Part shown: piece after piece, positions 1 through 7,128 of the stretch
Layout: the number at the start of each line of letters is the position of its first letter
Numbering within the stretch: the first letter of the stretch is position 1
Source: Bacteroidales bacterium
Lineage (GTDB): Bacteria; Bacteroidota; Bacteroidia; Bacteroidales; WCHB1-69
Reading direction: 5' to 3'
DNA: 15,595 bases
NCBI GenBank assembly: GCA_012518765.1
Contig: JAAYRN010000030.1
Coordinates: 1-15,595 of the forward strand
Translations under genes and position numbers: made by a program
Notes under the pieces: model-generated
The model's database searches: none
What the model saw: only the letters and a program-made list of their open reading frames with translations
Told to the model about the DNA's origin: nothing

Positions 1-31
1 CATGCAAAATAAAATAAAAATGAGAACATAT

Positions 32-73
32 AAAAAATCCACAAATTTGCAGACTAACCTGCAAACTTGTGGA
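32..73 (-). terminator. Rho-independent terminator, leftward
   Basis: The arms at 38-52 and 59-73 form a 15-bp stem around a 6-nt loop (53-58). Read on the minus strand, the single non-Watson-Crick position is a G-U wobble, and the stem is followed at once by six T residues (complement of 32-37). On the plus strand the same position is an A-C mismatch and no clean T-run follows, so leftward is the better orientation. The stem overlaps a perfect DnaA-box sequence TTATCCACA (minus strand, 68-76), which I take to be coincidental. Confidence 0.6.
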
Positions 74-131
74 TAAATTTATTATTTTTGTATCGAAAAC
101 CTGTAACGCTTATTTAGGACGATACAATTCC
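32..131 (-). ncRNA. Candidate small RNA, about 100 nt
   Basis: Seen in sequence: on the minus strand a TAnnTTTG box (137-144) is followed about 12 bases later by a hairpin with outer arms GTATCG/CGATAC (120-125 with 90-95) and an inner CCT/AGG pairing (100-102 with 116-118). An A/T-rich linker follows, then a 15-bp hairpin (38-73) and six T residues (32-37). A start near 131 and an end near 32 would give an RNA of about 100 nt with no reading frame of note. This layout of promoter, 5' stem, single-stranded linker and intrinsic terminator is what a free-standing small RNA looks like. I do not recognise an RNA family. Alternatively, only the terminator is real and it serves a longer leftward transcript. 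Confidence 0.35.
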
Positions 132-136
132 TTCTG

Positions 137-144
137 CAAAGGTA
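137..144 (-). promoter_or_regulatory. Bacteroidota -7 box TACCTTTG (leftward)
   Basis: The minus strand reads TACCTTTG, a full match to the Bacteroidota -7 consensus TAnnTTTG. A TTG lies 15 bases upstream (160-162 on the plus strand), somewhat closer than the usual -33 spacing. Its only visible target is the structured region 32-131. Confidence 0.4.
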
Positions 145-311
145 TATATTTTATTTATACAATTTTTATTATTTGAAAAAAATATTTTCCCAAAACTATT
201 AATTGTAAATATGGATGGTGTGGAGGGGGTGTGGCGGTTGGGTGATTTATTGCTGATAAAGTTAATACGAAGATTTTTAATTTATCTTTTTTTATTTTGA
301 ATATTTAGAAA

Positions 312-378
312 TACTGAGCGTTGAGCGTAGTCGAAACGCTCTTGTTTATGCTCTTGTTTACTTCGGCTACGCTCAGTA
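312..378. repeat. Palindromic intergenic repeat with TGAGCGTAG(T/C)CGAA arms
   Basis: The element begins with TACTGAGCG (312-320) and ends with its exact complement CGCTCAGTA (370-378). Inside, TGAGCGTAGTCGAA (321-334) pairs with TTCGGCTACGCTCA (362-375) at all but one position, which is a wobble in one orientation. The loop holds an 11-base unit, GCTCTTGTTTA, twice (338-348 and 350-360). The same core recurs at 12332-12345 as TGAGCGAAGTCGAA. From memory, CTGAGCGAAGTCGAAG-like sequences are common intergenic repeats in this phylum, so a dispersed repeat is likely. Its function is unknown. Confidence 0.6.
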
Positions 379-423
379 AACTTATTAATCATCCAGATTA
401 TGTAATAAGATTTTTTTGATAAT

Positions 424-726
424 TTAAAGTATAACTACTTCATTTACGTATTGTTTGTTTTCGTTGTGGGGTAGGCGTGCTAAGAGTTGAGAGTGTAGCA
501 TTTGTAGTTCGTTTTTTACGATAGAGGAAGAAGTTTTTATGTATAGTTTTTTGTTTTTCAAGGTGATTTGAGAAATATATTGCATAAGTGCCGTTCCCAA
601 TATTTCTTTGGTAGCAGTAACAATGGTTCGCTCGTAGTATTGGTTAGTCAAGTTGTTATCTTTTAACATTTGCTCCAAGGCTTCGCTCACCGACCATATA
701 TTTTCTTTTTTCTTAAACGAATGCAT
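424..726 (-). CDS. DUF721 / DciA-like protein (candidate replicative helicase loader)
   Basis: A 100-residue protein that I recognise as DUF721 (DciA-type) from the pattern of one N-terminal helix (residues 12-28, 'SVSEALEQMLKDNNL'), an 'EILGTAL...YI' segment (41-51) and the hallmark 'KKLYIKTSSSIVKNELQML' (59-77). Family knowledge: DciA is the ancestral partner that helps load the DnaB helicase in bacteria lacking DnaC or DnaI. Bacteroidota members are short, like this one. The Trp that usually precedes the 'vvG' segment appears as Thr39 here. It is the last gene of the dut-TPR-DUF721 operon, starting 3 bases after the TPR stop codon. That the loader role applies to this short form is inference, but dnaB in the same window makes it attractive. 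Confidence 0.8.
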   Translation of the reverse strand: MHSFKKKENIWSVSEALEQMLKDNNLTNQYYERTIVTATKEILGTALMQYISQITLKNKKLYIKTSSSIVKNELQMLHSQLLARLPHNENKQYVNEVVIL

Positions 727-729
727 TAT

Positions 730-2469
730 TTACTTGATCTCTTGTTGTAGTTTTTTTATTTTTTCTAATAAATCGCTGTTGGTGTCGTCTATTTCTTTGG
801 CTTGTAGCCAGTATTTTAAGGCTTTTTGCTTGTCATTTTTTTTAAGCAATATATCTCCATAATGTTCCAATATGGTTGCACTTTCATTACCACGATGTTC
901 CAAGGCTTTTTTTATCCATTTTTCAGCCTGTTCAAGGTTTCCTTTTTTGAAAAATACCCATGCATAGGTGTCTTCATAGGAGGCTTGATTTGCTCTGATT
1001 TTATTTGCTTTTTCGGCTAATGTCAATGCGTAATCCAAACGTTCTTCGCGTACGCTTAGTGAGTAGGCATAGTTGTTTAAAACCAAATCGTTATCGGGTG
1101 TTTTAATCAATATTTTTTCATAGTATTCATCCGATTTATTGTATTGTTTGATACCGTTATAACTTTCGGCTAAATAGAAGTAGGTTTCTAACAACAGGGC
1201 TTCGTTTTCTACTATAAATTTACGTCCTTCTTCTAAATCATCAATGGCTTCTTGCCAATTGCTGTTGAATACAGAAATAATCCCTGAAATAAAGTAAGGA
1301 ATAGCCTGATTGGGAAATAGTTCCTTAGCTGCATTGCTTTTTTCAAGAGCTTTATCCCATTCTCGTATATCCACTAAGATAAACAAATATTGTTCCCACA
1401 CTACGTATTTTGATTGGTCGTATTCCAATACTTTTTCAAAGGCTATAACGGCTTTATCCAATTGGTTGATAGCGGAATAAAAATCAGCATACACCGACCA
1501 TGCCATAGGGTTTTCGGGATGGGCTTTGATTAGCGTATCCAACAAAATAAAAGCTTCTTTTCTATATTGTAAATGATTGTTGAGGTAGGGGTAGTATCGC
1601 ATAAGGATTTTTGCCTTGTCTTCTACTGCCAATACTGGGGATGCAAATATTTTTTGAAGAGCACTAAAAGCTTCTTTTTCTTTTTTAGACGAAACATAGT
1701 AGTCGTAAAGTACGATGTTGATTTCTACATTGTTTGAATCTATTTCTTTAGCTTTTTCAATGTATGATATAGCTTGTTTGCTCATTTTGTTTCGGTTATA
1801 AAAATCGGCTATTTGTAAATAATATTTTACTTCATAGGGATATACTTCAATAAGTCTTTTGAGTTCGTTGGCTGCTTTTTTTGTTTTTTTTAGGTGTATC
1901 CAAATGTTATGTTTGATGTTTATAATGTCTTCGCTTACGCCTGCATGTAGTTCTATTTTGTCGTAAACTTTCATTACTTCTTTGAGTTTGTTTTGATGAA
2001 CCAAGGCGATTGAATAATTATAAAGATAATCTAAGTTATCGGGATGTTTTTTTACGATTTGTTTCCATAAAATTTCCGAGTTTTTATAGTCTTGGGTGGC
2101 GTTGTATAAACTTGCTAATATGATTTTATACCAATAGTTTGTGTCGTTTAATTCTATGGCTTTGTTGAGTTTAGGTATGGCTTCTAAGATTTTGTTTTTG
2201 GCTATAAGTAGTTGAGCATATTCAAAATAAGCAGCATCATGAAAGGGTTCAACATCAAGAACTTCATTGAATAAAATTTCGGCAGCATCCAAATTGCCAA
2301 TCAGTCGTTCTTTTGTGGCACTGATAAATTTATTGGAATTAGCTATCTGTTTTTCTTCCGACAATTGAGTTGTTTGATGCGTTTTTTTGTTTGTATGTTT
2401 TTTGCGTTGGGCTTGTGTGAGCGTCAAACATGTAAATAAAATAAAAGTGAGAAATATAGATTTTTTCAT
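730..2469 (-). CDS. Secreted or periplasmic tetratricopeptide repeat protein
   Basis: A 579-residue protein with a clear signal peptide (MKKSIF...LTLTQA, likely cleaved near residue 20) followed by a basic linker (22-35). From about residue 45 to the C terminus it is a chain of TPR helix pairs, recognisable by repeated 'A...F..vL...P....ay..yA' spacing, for example residues 60-95, and by a final set around the 'YAWVFFKKGNLEQAEKWIKKAL' region. TPR arrays are protein-binding scaffolds. The partner cannot be read from sequence. The gene sits 12 bases after dut and 3 bases before DUF721. In many Bacteroidota, as I recall, dut is followed by such a TPR gene and then by DUF4292 and M23-peptidase genes. 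Here DUF721 takes that place and no peptidase follows within the window. An envelope role is likely but unproven. Confidence 0.85.
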   Translation of the reverse strand: MKKSIFLTFILFTCLTLTQAQRKKHTNKKTHQTTQLSEEKQIANSNKFISATKERLIGNLDAAEILFNEVLDVEPFHDAAYFEYAQLLIAKNKILEAIPKLNKAIELNDTNYWYKIILASLYNATQDYKNSEILWKQIVKKHPDNLDYLYNYSIALVHQNKLKEVMKVYDKIELHAGVSEDIINIKHNIWIHLKKTKKAANELKRLIEVYPYEVKYYLQIADFYNRNKMSKQAISYIEKAKEIDSNNVEINIVLYDYYVSSKKEKEAFSALQKIFASPVLAVEDKAKILMRYYPYLNNHLQYRKEAFILLDTLIKAHPENPMAWSVYADFYSAINQLDKAVIAFEKVLEYDQSKYVVWEQYLFILVDIREWDKALEKSNAAKELFPNQAIPYFISGIISVFNSNWQEAIDDLEEGRKFIVENEALLLETYFYLAESYNGIKQYNKSDEYYEKILIKTPDNDLVLNNYAYSLSVREERLDYALTLAEKANKIRANQASYEDTYAWVFFKKGNLEQAEKWIKKALEHRGNESATILEHYGDILLKKNDKQKALKYWLQAKEIDDTNSDLLEKIKKLQQEIK

Positions 2470-2481
2470 GTTTGATTGTGT

Positions 2482-2916
2482 TTATTTTTTACCAGTATGA
2501 CCAAAACCACCTTTGCCTCTTTCTGTATCCGACAAAGTATCAACTTCTTCCCATTTTGCTTGTTCGTGTTTGGCTACAATCATTTGTGCTATCCGGTCGC
2601 CGTTATGTACGGTGAAATTTTCTTGAGACAAATTAATGAGTATAATTTTCACCTCGCCTCTGTAGTCGGCATCTATGGTACCGGGAGTGTTTAATACTGT
2701 AACTCCCGATTTGATAGCCAATCCACTACGGGGACGTATTTGGGCTTCGTAGCCTATGGGTAGCTCTATAAATAATCCTGTGGGAATTAAAGCTCTTTCG
2801 AAAGGTTTTAAGGTAATGGGTTCGGACAAAAATGCTTTTATATCCATTCCAGCCGAGGCTATGGTTTCGTAAGTCGGGAGGGAATGATCGGAAGTATTGA
2901 TTACTTTTATGTTCAT
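2482..2916 (-). CDS. dut: dUTP diphosphatase (deoxyuridine 5'-triphosphate nucleotidohydrolase)
   Basis: Hydrolyses dUTP to dUMP and pyrophosphate, keeping uracil out of DNA and supplying the precursor of dTMP. At 144 residues it has the usual length of the homotrimeric enzyme. All five trimeric-dUTPase motifs are visible in order: AGMDI (22-26), RPRSGLA (61-67), NTPGTIDADYRG (76-87, with the catalytic Asp expected at 82), GDRIAQ (106-111) and the glycine-rich RGKGGFGHTG (133-142) that closes over the substrate. It is the first gene of the leftward operon. The 227-base gap to the divergent MATE gene must hold its promoter, but I found no exact TAnnTTTG match for it on the minus strand. Confidence 0.97.
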   Translation of the reverse strand: MNIKVINTSDHSLPTYETIASAGMDIKAFLSEPITLKPFERALIPTGLFIELPIGYEAQIRPRSGLAIKSGVTVLNTPGTIDADYRGEVKIILINLSQENFTVHNGDRIAQMIVAKHEQAKWEEVDTLSDTERGKGGFGHTGKK

Positions 2917-3084
2917 GCTAATAAGTTATTGTTAAAATCTGCCAATTTTGTATTCTTTTACTTTAAACGACTTATTGTTTGCATTATTGCTAATAAAAAT
3001 ATTTTTTACACCAGTCGTAGTTAGGGATTGTAAACAGCGTGTGTGGGACTGATGATTGTGGCTTAGTATACAAAGAAAATGATA

Positions 3085-3111
3085 TTTGCTTGTAAAAAAA
3101 GCGTAATTTTG
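3085..3111 (+). promoter_or_regulatory. Candidate promoter of the MATE operon
   Basis: The -7 box TAATTTTG (3104-3111) matches TAnnTTTG. An upstream TTTG at 3085-3088 is 15 bases away, a little short for the -33 element. Transcription would start near 3118, giving a leader of about 25 bases before the ATG at 3144. An AGGAG at 3124-3128 lies 15 bases before the start, too far for a normal ribosome site. Confidence 0.45.
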
Positions 3112-3143
3112 CCCGCATTGAAAAGGAGAAAAAAATAAAAGTT

Positions 3144-4523
3144 ATGTCCAACAATCAGAGTCCTTTAGTACTTGGTTATGGCAATATAGGTAAATTGCTT
3201 TGGCAGTATTCTGTTCCATCTATTATAGCTATGGTTGCCACATCGCTGTACAATATAGTGGATAGTATTTTTATAGGACATGGTGTGGGTCCCATGGCAT
3301 TAGCGGCACTTTCTATTAGTTTTCCGTTTATGAACTTGGGAGCTGCTTTTGGTTCATTAATAGGAGTAGGAGGGGCAGCCATTATGTCGGTACGTTTGGG
3401 AGCAAAAGACTATCGCAGTGCCGAAGAAATATTGGGTAATCTTGTGTTACTCAACATTATAACGGGAATTTTCTTTTCGTTGGTTTGTTTACTTTTTTTA
3501 GATTCTATTCTGTTGTTTTTTGGAGCCAGTGCCGAAACCCTGCCTTATGCCCGCTCATTTATGAGAATACTACTTTATGGTAATGTTATCACACATTTAT
3601 ATTTTGGATTAAATGGGATGTTGCGTTCGTCTGGCTATCCGCACAAAGCCATGATTACAGCTTTGATTTCGGTTGTTATTAATATAATGTTGGCACCTTT
3701 ATTTATTTTTGTGTTCAAATGGGGAATTGAAGGGGCTGCGTTGGCAACCTTGTTGGCTCAAGTATTTGCTTTGCTTTACGAAGCTCTTCATTTTTTTAGT
3801 AAAAAAAGTTATATTCATTTTAAACTCAATATATTTGTATTAAAAAAGAATATAGTTAAAGACATTATTTCCATTGGAATAGCTCCTTTTTTATTGAATG
3901 CAGGTGGGAGTATAATTGTGATTATTATCAATCGTAGTTTGCTTTTATACGGTAGCGATTTGGCTGTAGGTGCTTACGGTATTATTGTCCGTTTGGCTAC
4001 TCTTTTTGTTATGATTGTATTGGGCTTAACCCAAGGAATGCAACCTATAGTGGGTTATAATTACGGTGCAAAACAATACGATAGAGTACTCAAAACTTTT
4101 AAATACACCGTAATATGGGCAGTATGTATTACTACAGTAGGTTTTTTGTTGGGTGAATTATTCCCGCGATACATGGCGTCTATGTTTACTACCGATGAGG
4201 AATTGATTCGCTTGTCGAAAGAGGGTTTGCAAATTTCTGTAATTCTGTTTCCTATTGTAGGTTTTCAGATGGTGGTTAGTCAGTTTTTTCAGTCTATTGG
4301 CAGAGCCAAAGAAGCAGTATTTTTGTCGGTTTCGCGTCAAATACTATTTTTATTACCTTTGCTTTTTATTTTCCCTTATTTTTGGGGAACCAAAGGAGTG
4401 TGGATAAGTATGCCCGTTTCCGATTTTTTAGCTACAATTGTAGCCATTATATTGATAGTTAGACAACTAAATAAACTAAAAAAACAAGATGAGAATTTAG
4501 AAAATAATACCTTTGAAAAATAA
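3144..4523 (+). CDS. MATE family multidrug/toxin efflux transporter
   Basis: An inner-membrane exporter of 459 residues, the normal length for the MATE fold of 12 helices in two bundles. The N-terminal half shows the family signature 'WQYSVPSIIAMVATSLYNI' followed by VDSIFIGHGVGP and 'SFPFMNLGAAFGSLIGVGGA'. The second half repeats the pattern with 'GLTQGMQPIVGYNYGA' and a late 'ISVILFPIVGFQMVVSQFFQ'. MATE proteins export cationic drugs, dyes or metabolites in exchange for Na+ or H+. Substrate and ion cannot be decided from sequence. The pattern looks closest to the MepA-like branch rather than NorM or DinF, judged by eye. The next gene begins 7 bases after the stop, so the two are probably co-transcribed. 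Confidence 0.93.
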   Translation: MSNNQSPLVLGYGNIGKLLWQYSVPSIIAMVATSLYNIVDSIFIGHGVGPMALAALSISFPFMNLGAAFGSLIGVGGAAIMSVRLGAKDYRSAEEILGNLVLLNIITGIFFSLVCLLFLDSILLFFGASAETLPYARSFMRILLYGNVITHLYFGLNGMLRSSGYPHKAMITALISVVINIMLAPLFIFVFKWGIEGAALATLLAQVFALLYEALHFFSKKSYIHFKLNIFVLKKNIVKDIISIGIAPFLLNAGGSIIVIIINRSLLLYGSDLAVGAYGIIVRLATLFVMIVLGLTQGMQPIVGYNYGAKQYDRVLKTFKYTVIWAVCITTVGFLLGELFPRYMASMFTTDEELIRLSKEGLQISVILFPIVGFQMVVSQFFQSIGRAKEAVFLSVSRQILFLLPLLFIFPYFWGTKGVWISMPVSDFLATIVAIILIVRQLNKLKKQDENLENNTFEK

Positions 4524-4530
4524 AATCATT

Positions 4531-5160
4531 ATGAATGATACAAATCAAAAATTTATAGTAAATATAGGCAGGCAAATAGGTTCGGGGGGATTGGAAATAG
4601 GACGAAAATTATCCGAACTACTACAAGTTGATTTTTACGACAAAGCCTTGTTAAAAATGGCAGCTAAGGAATCGGGCTTAGACAGCAGTTATTTTGAAAA
4701 AGCAGACGAAACTCCCACCGATAGACTTTCTTTTGCTTTGTTTTCCAATCCATTGAATATAAGTAGTCGAAAGGTGTTGGATAAGGATGAGTTGTTTAAA
4801 ATGCAATCGAATGTTATACGCGAAGTTGCCCGTAAAAAATCATGCGTCATTGTCGGACGCACATCCGATTATATTTTGAGGGATTTTCCAAATAGCTTTA
4901 ACTTTTTTATACACGCACCTTACGAAGAAAGATTGAAATGGCTCGTACAAAAAGAAAAAATATCAGAGCGAAGAGCCGCCCACATGATACATAAAATAGA
5001 CAGACAGCGAGAGCATTACTATAATTATTATACCAATAAAAAATGGGGATTATCGGCGTCTTATCACCTAAGTATTGATTCTTCCATACTTGGTTTTGAA
5101 GGAACGGCTTTGTTGTTTAAATCTTTTATAGAACAAACCTTATTACATAAGGTAAAATAA
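4531..5160 (+). CDS. Cytidylate-kinase-like P-loop protein
   Basis: A 209-residue soluble protein resembling the cytidylate-kinase-like family (Pfam AAA/CMP-kinase group). The N terminus 'IVNIGRQIGSGGLEIGRKLS' (9-28) occupies the P-loop position but lacks the standard GK[ST], having GSGGLEIGRK instead; from memory this is normal for the family, not damage. Other recognisable parts are VDFYDKALL (33-41), SCVIVGRTSDYIL (104-116) and a LID-like arginine-rich stretch 'ERRAAHMIHKIDRQREHYY' (146-164). The true substrate is unknown. It is not the classical Cmk, whose sequence differs. I chose the ATG at 4531. An in-frame TTG at 4513 would add six residues but overlaps the MATE gene. Co-transcription with the MATE gene may mean a shared role, but nothing in the sequence proves it. 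Confidence 0.82.
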   Translation: MNDTNQKFIVNIGRQIGSGGLEIGRKLSELLQVDFYDKALLKMAAKESGLDSSYFEKADETPTDRLSFALFSNPLNISSRKVLDKDELFKMQSNVIREVARKKSCVIVGRTSDYILRDFPNSFNFFIHAPYEERLKWLVQKEKISERRAAHMIHKIDRQREHYYNYYTNKKWGLSASYHLSIDSSILGFEGTALLFKSFIEQTLLHKVK

Positions 5161-5284
5161 AAATTATTTCATTTTATTTCTTTTATTATCAGTTAATTAT
5201 CTTGTTTTATGCCAACACACTTTTTCTCGAAATATGTGTATTTAATTTATTTGTTAACACTTATCAAAACTAAGTAAATATCCT

Positions 5285-5314
5285 TTTGAATGTAAAAAAA
5301 AATGTTTACTTTTG
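5285..5314 (+). promoter_or_regulatory. Promoter of the lysS-dnaB-pgk-rpe operon
   Basis: TTTG (5285-5288), an 18-base spacer and TACTTTTG (5307-5314) together match the Bacteroidota promoter TTTG-N17-20-TAnnTTTG well. This is the best promoter in the window. Transcription would begin near 5320, leaving a leader of about 75 bases before the lysS ATG. That leader has a small GCAC/GTGC stem (around 5331-5344), but I see no T-box or known riboswitch. Confidence 0.65.
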
Positions 5315-5395
5315 CATGCATGGAGTCGTAGCACTTAATGTGCATATTTAGAAACACTTAAGTATAAATAAAAATATAAGAGAAAAAATTAAGCA

Positions 5396-7114
5396 ATGAA
5401 TTTAGAATTGAGCGAACAGGAAGTCATACGGAGAGAAAAATTAAAGGTATTTGAAAGTATGGGTATCAATGCTTATCCTGCCGAAGAATACCCCGTAAAC
5501 ACAACATCCGTAGATATACTCAATGGTTTTGAGAAAAATCCAACTGCGTACCAAGATGTGGTTTTAGCTGGACGAATTATGAGTCAACGAATTATGGGAG
5601 CTACCTCGTTTTACGAATTACAAGATTCACACGGACGCATTCAAGTATATACCAAAAGAGATGAAATTTGCCCCGACGAAGATAAAAGCCTGTATAATTT
5701 AGTCTATAAAAAATTAGACATAGGCGATATTATAGGAGTTAAAGGCTATGTATTTGTTACACAAATGGGTGAAATATCCATTCACGTCAAAGAATTTACT
5801 TTGTTGGCTAAGTCTTTGCGTCCCTTGCCCATAGTTAAACAAACCGACGAAAAAACTTACGATGCCTTTACCGATCCCGAACAACGTTACCGCATGCGTT
5901 ATTTAGATTTGATAGTCAACCCACACATCAAAGATGTATTTGTAAAACGTTCGCTCATAATTAACGAAATGAGGAATTTTTACAATGAACAAGGCTTTCT
6001 CGAAGTAGAAACACCCGTACTCCAACCCATACCCGGTGGAGCGGCTGCCCGTCCTTTTGTTACCCACCACAACGCCTTGGATATGCCCTTGTATTTGCGA
6101 ATAGCCAATGAATTATATCTCAAGCGATTGATTGTAGGTGGATTTGATGGAGTGTATGAATTTAGTCGTAATTTTCGCAACGAAGGAATGGACAGAACGC
6201 ATAATCCAGAATTTACCTGCATAGAGTGTTACGTAGCCTATAAAGATTACAACTGGATGATGAAATCGGTAGAAACACTTATCGAACGTATAGCACTCAA
6301 ACTACATAATACCACTACCGTAAAATTAGGTGATCAAGAAATAAACTTCAAAGCTCCTTTTGCCAAAGTTAGTATTTTAGATGCTATAAAAACACATACA
6401 GGGTTCGATATAAGCAATATGGGCGAAAAAGAATTACGCGAAGTTTGTGAAAAATTAAACATAGAAACGGATGACACAATGGGAGTTGGCAAATTAATTG
6501 ATGAAATTTTTGGCGAAAAATGCGAATCGCATTACATACAACCTACTTTTATCATTGATTATCCCATTGAAATGTCGCCCCTATGCAAGCAACATAGAAA
6601 CAACCCACGCCTGACGGAACGTTTTGAACTAATGATAAATGGAAAGGAAATAGCCAATGCTTATTCCGAGTTAAACGATCCCATAGACCAACGCCAACGT
6701 TTTGAAGAACAGTTACGTTTGTCAGAAAAAGGAGATGACGAAGCCATGTATATCGACCAAGATTTTTTAAGAGCCTTGGAATTTGGCATGCCGCCCACTT
6801 CCGGTGTAGGCATAGGAATTGACCGCTTGGTGATGTTTTTAACCGACTCGCCTTCCATACAAGATGTGTTGTTTTTCCCTCAAATGAAACCAGAAAAACA
6901 AAGGCAAATATCAAAAGATGAGGATTTTATAAAAATAGGAATACCCAAAGAATGGATAGAATCTTTGCGTAAATTAGATATTCAAAGTATTCACGATTTG
7001 AAAAACACAAGCGATACCAAATTATTTAACGATTTGAACGGCTTGCGTAAAAAACATAAATTAAACATCCCTGCTTTGCAATTAGTTGATGTGCAAACAT
7101 GGATGGAAAAATAA
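5396..7114 (+). CDS. lysS: Lysyl-tRNA synthetase, class II
   Basis: Charges tRNA-Lys with lysine in the cytoplasm. The 572-residue protein has an N-terminal OB-fold anticodon-binding domain (about 55-140, 'VVLAGRIMSQRIMGATSFYEL'), then the class II core: motif 1 around 'QGFLEVETPVLQPIPGG' (199-215), motif 2 FRNEG...HNPEFT (260-274), the ERFELMING segment (408-416) and motif 3 GVGIGIDRLVM (470-480). Residues from about 505 on form a tail absent from the E. coli enzyme ('WIESLRKLDIQSIHDLKNTS...'), which I recall as usual in Bacteroidota LysRS. It is the first gene of a long rightward operon, with dnaB starting 14 bases after its stop. Confidence 0.97.
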   Translation: MNLELSEQEVIRREKLKVFESMGINAYPAEEYPVNTTSVDILNGFEKNPTAYQDVVLAGRIMSQRIMGATSFYELQDSHGRIQVYTKRDEICPDEDKSLYNLVYKKLDIGDIIGVKGYVFVTQMGEISIHVKEFTLLAKSLRPLPIVKQTDEKTYDAFTDPEQRYRMRYLDLIVNPHIKDVFVKRSLIINEMRNFYNEQGFLEVETPVLQPIPGGAAARPFVTHHNALDMPLYLRIANELYLKRLIVGGFDGVYEFSRNFRNEGMDRTHNPEFTCIECYVAYKDYNWMMKSVETLIERIALKLHNTTTVKLGDQEINFKAPFAKVSILDAIKTHTGFDISNMGEKELREVCEKLNIETDDTMGVGKLIDEIFGEKCESHYIQPTFIIDYPIEMSPLCKQHRNNPRLTERFELMINGKEIANAYSELNDPIDQRQRFEEQLRLSEKGDDEAMYIDQDFLRALEFGMPPTSGVGIGIDRLVMFLTDSPSIQDVLFFPQMKPEKQRQISKDEDFIKIGIPKEWIESLRKLDIQSIHDLKNTSDTKLFNDLNGLRKKHKLNIPALQLVDVQTWMEK

Positions 7115-7128
7115 AATAGAATAAAAAT

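Larger units (their letters stand above)
1..423. other. Intergenic region at left edge, no protein gene
   Basis: I see no credible protein-coding frame here. The stretch holds a minus-strand promoter-like box, a 5' hairpin and a terminator hairpin (listed separately as a candidate small RNA), a G-rich patch at 213-243 that stands out from the AT-rich surroundings, and a palindromic repeat at 312-378. The leftward operon ending at 424 runs into this region. No clear terminator lies directly after 424, although the palindrome at 312-378 could slow transcription. Confidence 0.6.

Noticed and set aside
68..76. Perfect DnaA box TTATCCACA on the minus strand, suggesting an origin near the DUF721 gene
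   Set aside because: It is a single box inside the terminator stem. I see no cluster of further perfect boxes and no dnaA gene, so an origin is not supported.
83..90. Plus-strand TATTTTTG promoter-like box
   Set aside because: It matches the -7 consensus, but no gene or structured RNA follows rightward within several hundred bases. In AT-rich DNA such matches arise by chance.
4513..4530. TTG start for the cytidylate-kinase-like gene
   Set aside because: It would overlap the MATE gene and add residues not resembling the family's N terminus. The ATG at 4531 is preferred.
5315..5395. Possible riboswitch or T-box in the lysS leader
   Set aside because: Only a four-base stem is visible, with no T-box motif or known aptamer. 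T-boxes are not expected in this phylum.
6552..6914. 120-residue open frame on the minus strand
   Set aside because: It lies wholly inside lysS, in the shadow of motif-bearing coding sequence, and its translation shows no family features.
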